DNA of 64,000 nt from an uncultured Paludibacter sp. (GTDB lineage: Bacteria; Bacteroidota; Bacteroidia; Bacteroidales; Paludibacteraceae): contig CALCBD010000009.1 of the NCBI GenBank assembly GCA_937897985.1, forward strand, positions 1 to 64,000, given 5' to 3'. A program made the translations under genes and the position numbers. How positions within the stretch are numbered: position 1 is the stretch's first letter; every line of letters begins with the position of its first letter. Under the pieces are notes generated by a model. That model ran no database searches. It was given only the letters and a program-made list of their open reading frames with translations, and was not told where the DNA came from. Positions 62,045-64,000 of the stretch are shown piece after piece.

Positions 62045-62445
62045 GCTTTAATCATCTCTTCCTTTTCAATAAAGCCTCCGCTGCATTTTTCACAATTTAA
62101 TTTTTTCTGCTTACCGCAATTGTATCGGGCAATACATGCATTTTCTGATTCGGTTTAACCTTATCGGGGCTAATTAATTGAAACTCCGAACTAAACAAAT
62201 TATTCAATTTAAAATTATTGACTTCAAAATCACTACTTGTGATTAAAAAAACACAATTTTAAAAACCCTGAAATTTGCCAAAAAGGGTGAAGAAATTTTT
62301 GTTACATCAAAATCTTTATTCTGAATGTCAAAATAATTGAATAAAAATAACAGTTTAACAATAATTTATACTACAAACCACAATTTGAGAAAAGTTTTTA
62401 AATCTCTTAAAAGTTAAATCTTACGTCAATATTAGTTAATTAATG
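62045..62445. other. AT-rich spacer without a clear gene
   Basis: No supported gene or strong structure is seen between the end of the exported-protein gene and the doubtful minus-strand frame. Confidence 0.4.
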
Positions 62446-62760
62446 TTATTTTCCCGAAGTGCGGCCATTTAATTCAATTAAACATTCCCGATTTTTTATC
62501 ATTCCATTCCGGTTTTCATCAGTTTCCGTTCCACATATTTTTTTACAGGTACCAAACGATATTATAAAATTTATTACATGTAAAAAAAACACAAAAATTC
62601 TATTGACGCTTACCTGCTGATTATCATCCACATAAATAACCAGAATACAACCAATCAACAAATATGGAATTCTGGTTAAATTACTTTTCAGAATAAAATT
62701 ACTTAAAGTAATAATTAGTATTACAAAGCAAGGACAAATTACCACACAAGCATAAACCAT
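62446..62760 (-). CDS. doubtful small membrane protein
   Basis: This 104-codon frame encodes three hydrophobic segments (VVICPCFVILIITLSNFIL; IPYLLIGCILVIYV; IFVFFLHVINFIISFG) and a hydrophilic tail. No family was recognised. Its start codon overlaps the -33 element of a good promoter on the other strand (62760-62789), and the DNA is AT-rich, so it may be chance. It is listed with low confidence because 104 open codons are uncommon in such AT-rich sequence. Confidence 0.28.
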   Translation of the reverse strand: MVYACVVICPCFVILIITLSNFILKSNLTRIPYLLIGCILVIYVDDNQQVSVNRIFVFFLHVINFIISFGTCKKICGTETDENRNGMIKNRECLIELNGRTSGK

Positions 62761-62789
62761 TGCAATACAACTATTTGGAGATACTTTTG
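62760..62789 (+). promoter_or_regulatory. Bacteroidota-type promoter of the secreted-protein gene
   Basis: TTG at 62760-62762 and TACTTTTG at 62782-62789 are exactly 19 bases apart. Transcription should start near 62796, 60 bases before the ATG at 62856. Confidence 0.72.
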
Positions 62790-62855
62790 TAAAGTCAAAA
62801 TCGACAATAATTCAAAAGCTTATTATTCAAATTCAATCTTAAAAAGAGCAACAAT

Positions 62856-63794
62856 ATGAAAACTAATCAACTCAGAATTGCATTGATCACAATATTAGCA
62901 TTAATATTGAATTCAACAATTATAAAGGCTGCCTACACAGGTACAATGATCGACGTGTTAGGCGGTGCATATTATGACCGCGCATGGATCTTCGCCGTAA
63001 ACGGAACAACAACCGGTTTTGACAATGGATGGGATGGATACAAGTTTTTATCATCCTCGACAATTGCACCTCAAATTTACGTACCCGGAACAGATGGCGG
63101 AACATTCCAGATTGCGGCAGTACCCGATTTGAATGAAACTCCGGTAAATTTTATTCCCGGACAGTCAATTGAATACACGCTGCTGTTCACTCACACAAAC
63201 ATTTCTGTGTTATACAAAGAATTGTACCTTGTTGACAATATCGCCAATAAAAAAGTGGATATATATGCAGATGGTTCAAAATACACTTTTAATTCGACTG
63301 TCGGTGATATCAAAGAAAGGTTCAAACTCATTGCTGTAGCTTACCCGACAACAACCGACAGCGTAGTGGTTACAAATCCGACCGAACCACAGGATACCAC
63401 CAATACGACGACTCCGGAACCTCAGGATACAACTGTTGTAACTCCTCCGACAGATACTCAGGACTCTACGATAGTAACACCTCCTACAGATCCTCAGGAT
63501 AGTACTGTTGTAAATCCACCTGCCGATAACAACCCGAATGACAAGGGTAAAAAAGATAAAAAACACAAGAAAGTAATCGTATACAGTGTTGGAAGCAAAG
63601 TAATTGTTGACAATTCAAATGATGAAAACGCTGACATCAACATTATTGATGTAACAACCGGCAAGAAAGTTAAGCAATTGAAAATCAATAAAAAGAACAA
63701 AACAACTATCGAAACCAATCTAAGAAAAGGAGTTTATGTAGTTAACACCATGTTCAGTTCGATAGCCGATAATACTCAGATTATAATTCGATAA
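62856..63794 (+). CDS. secreted protein with Thr/Pro linker and possible type IX sorting domain
   Basis: This 312-residue protein has a signal peptide (NSTIIKAA) and an N-terminal beta-rich domain of about 135 residues (GTMIDVLGGAYYDRAWIFAV; FNSTVGDIKERFKLIAVAY). A Thr/Pro/Asp linker with four near-repeats of PQDTT/PQDST follows (about 166-228), and a Lys-rich stretch. The last 75 residues (KVIVYSVGSKVIVDNSNDEN to KGVYVVNTMF...QIIIR) have the shape of a type IX secretion C-terminal sorting domain. If so, the protein is exported through the outer membrane and attached at the surface. It has its own promoter and a terminator. Function is unknown. Confidence 0.82.
   Translation: MKTNQLRIALITILALILNSTIIKAAYTGTMIDVLGGAYYDRAWIFAVNGTTTGFDNGWDGYKFLSSSTIAPQIYVPGTDGGTFQIAAVPDLNETPVNFIPGQSIEYTLLFTHTNISVLYKELYLVDNIANKKVDIYADGSKYTFNSTVGDIKERFKLIAVAYPTTTDSVVVTNPTEPQDTTNTTTPEPQDTTVVTPPTDTQDSTIVTPPTDPQDSTVVNPPADNNPNDKGKKDKKHKKVIVYSVGSKVIVDNSNDENADINIIDVTTGKKVKQLKINKKNKTTIETNLRKGVYVVNTMFSSIADNTQIIIR
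63375..63521 (+). repeat. in-frame PQD(T/S)T coding repeats
   Basis: Four imperfect copies of a unit encoding about 11-15 residues (for example TPPTDPQDSTVV) form the linker of the secreted protein. Length could vary between strains by slippage or recombination. Confidence 0.65.
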
Positions 63795-63813
63795 ACAAAT
63801 AAAATCCCAAAGA

Positions 63814-63845
63814 CCGGTATTCAACAAAATGAATACCGGCTTTAT
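63814..63845 (+). terminator. hairpin after the secreted-protein gene
   Basis: CCGGTATTC (63814-63822) pairs with GAATACCGG (63831-63839) and is followed by CTTTAT. It is a modest intrinsic terminator. Confidence 0.6.
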
Positions 63846-63892
63846 ACGCAATAAAAACTACTATCAACTTTTCGGACTAAAATTAAATATCC

Positions 63893-64000
63893 ATGAAAAA
63901 GTCAATATCAGTTATTATAATCGCAATCATAACTTCAGTTCAACTTACAAATGCAAAAAGCAGTTTATTATCGGCCGATTTTACCGATAATTTTGCAATC
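63893..64000 (+). CDS. start of an exported protein, cut by the window end
   Basis: The frame from the ATG at 63893 reads MKKSISVIIIAIITSVQLTN, then AKSSLLSADFTDNFAI, a signal peptide followed by mature sequence, and stays open to the window edge. The product cannot be named from 36 residues. Same orientation as the preceding secreted-protein gene, from which a terminator separates it. Confidence 0.65.
   Translation, partial: MKKSISVIIIAIITSVQLTNAKSSLLSADFTDNFAI

Overview
The window looks like chromosomal DNA of a Bacteroidota bacterium, most likely order Bacteroidales. It carries a SusC/SusD pair, many SPII lipoproteins, an RprX/RprY-type two-component system, PPi-dependent phosphofructokinase, Bacteroidota-specific families (DUF4249, DUF5689, DUF3098, DUF1599-BT_3928-tpiA) and promoters of the TTG-N19/20-TAnnTTTG type. 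Genus cannot be decided from the sequence alone. No rRNA, tRNA, CRISPR array or complete transposase gene was seen.

Region by region. 1-610: a four-helix-bundle (23S-IVS-type) gene enclosed by inverted arrays of a G-rich heptamer. 615-9253: a LacI-family regulator divergent from a SusC-SusD-SusE-SusE glycan-uptake operon that has a LacI-type operator but no glycoside hydrolase. 9254-11245: a poorly genic stretch with a promoter, a perfect hairpin, a decayed 21-bp repeat array, one gene of unknown function and a hairpin followed by an isolated, very strong Shine-Dalgarno. 11246-17191: an AT-rich accessory island of secreted proteins and lipoproteins (lipase-like hydrolase, PQQ-type propeller, unknowns) with a decayed partial copy of the propeller gene. 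17347-19569: a radical SAM/SPASM enzyme coupled to a small lipoprotein and followed by a broken clostripain-like (C11) protease gene that is interrupted by a palindromic repeat element. 19912-27173: a secreted endonuclease/exonuclease/phosphatase-fold lipoprotein divergent from a TonB receptor, a DUF5689 lipoprotein and a three-module choice-of-anchor-J lipoprotein, possibly a nucleic-acid or phosphoester uptake locus. 27779-30021: rprXY.

From about 30 kb the window is mostly core genome: an LplT-like transporter, a dicarboxylate/glutamate symporter, DUF421, a TonB receptor with DUF4249, a tryptophanase-like lyase, RlpA, DUF1599-BT_3928-tpiA, a MITE-like element, a Sua5/YciO protein, alkaline phosphatase, a MerR regulator, an SpmA/SpmB fusion, PPi-PFK, a DEAD-box helicase with a structured leader, a Tsx-like channel with a purine permease, AlaX, and the cell-envelope/tRNA block queA-truB-uppP-DUF3098-ftsX-yfhO. 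The last 3 kb carry secreted proteins of unknown role, one with a putative type IX secretion tail.

The most notable items are the radical SAM/lipoprotein/C11-protease cluster with a decaying protease, the decayed 21-bp array, the heptamer-flanked four-helix-bundle gene and the structured leader of the DEAD-box helicase gene.
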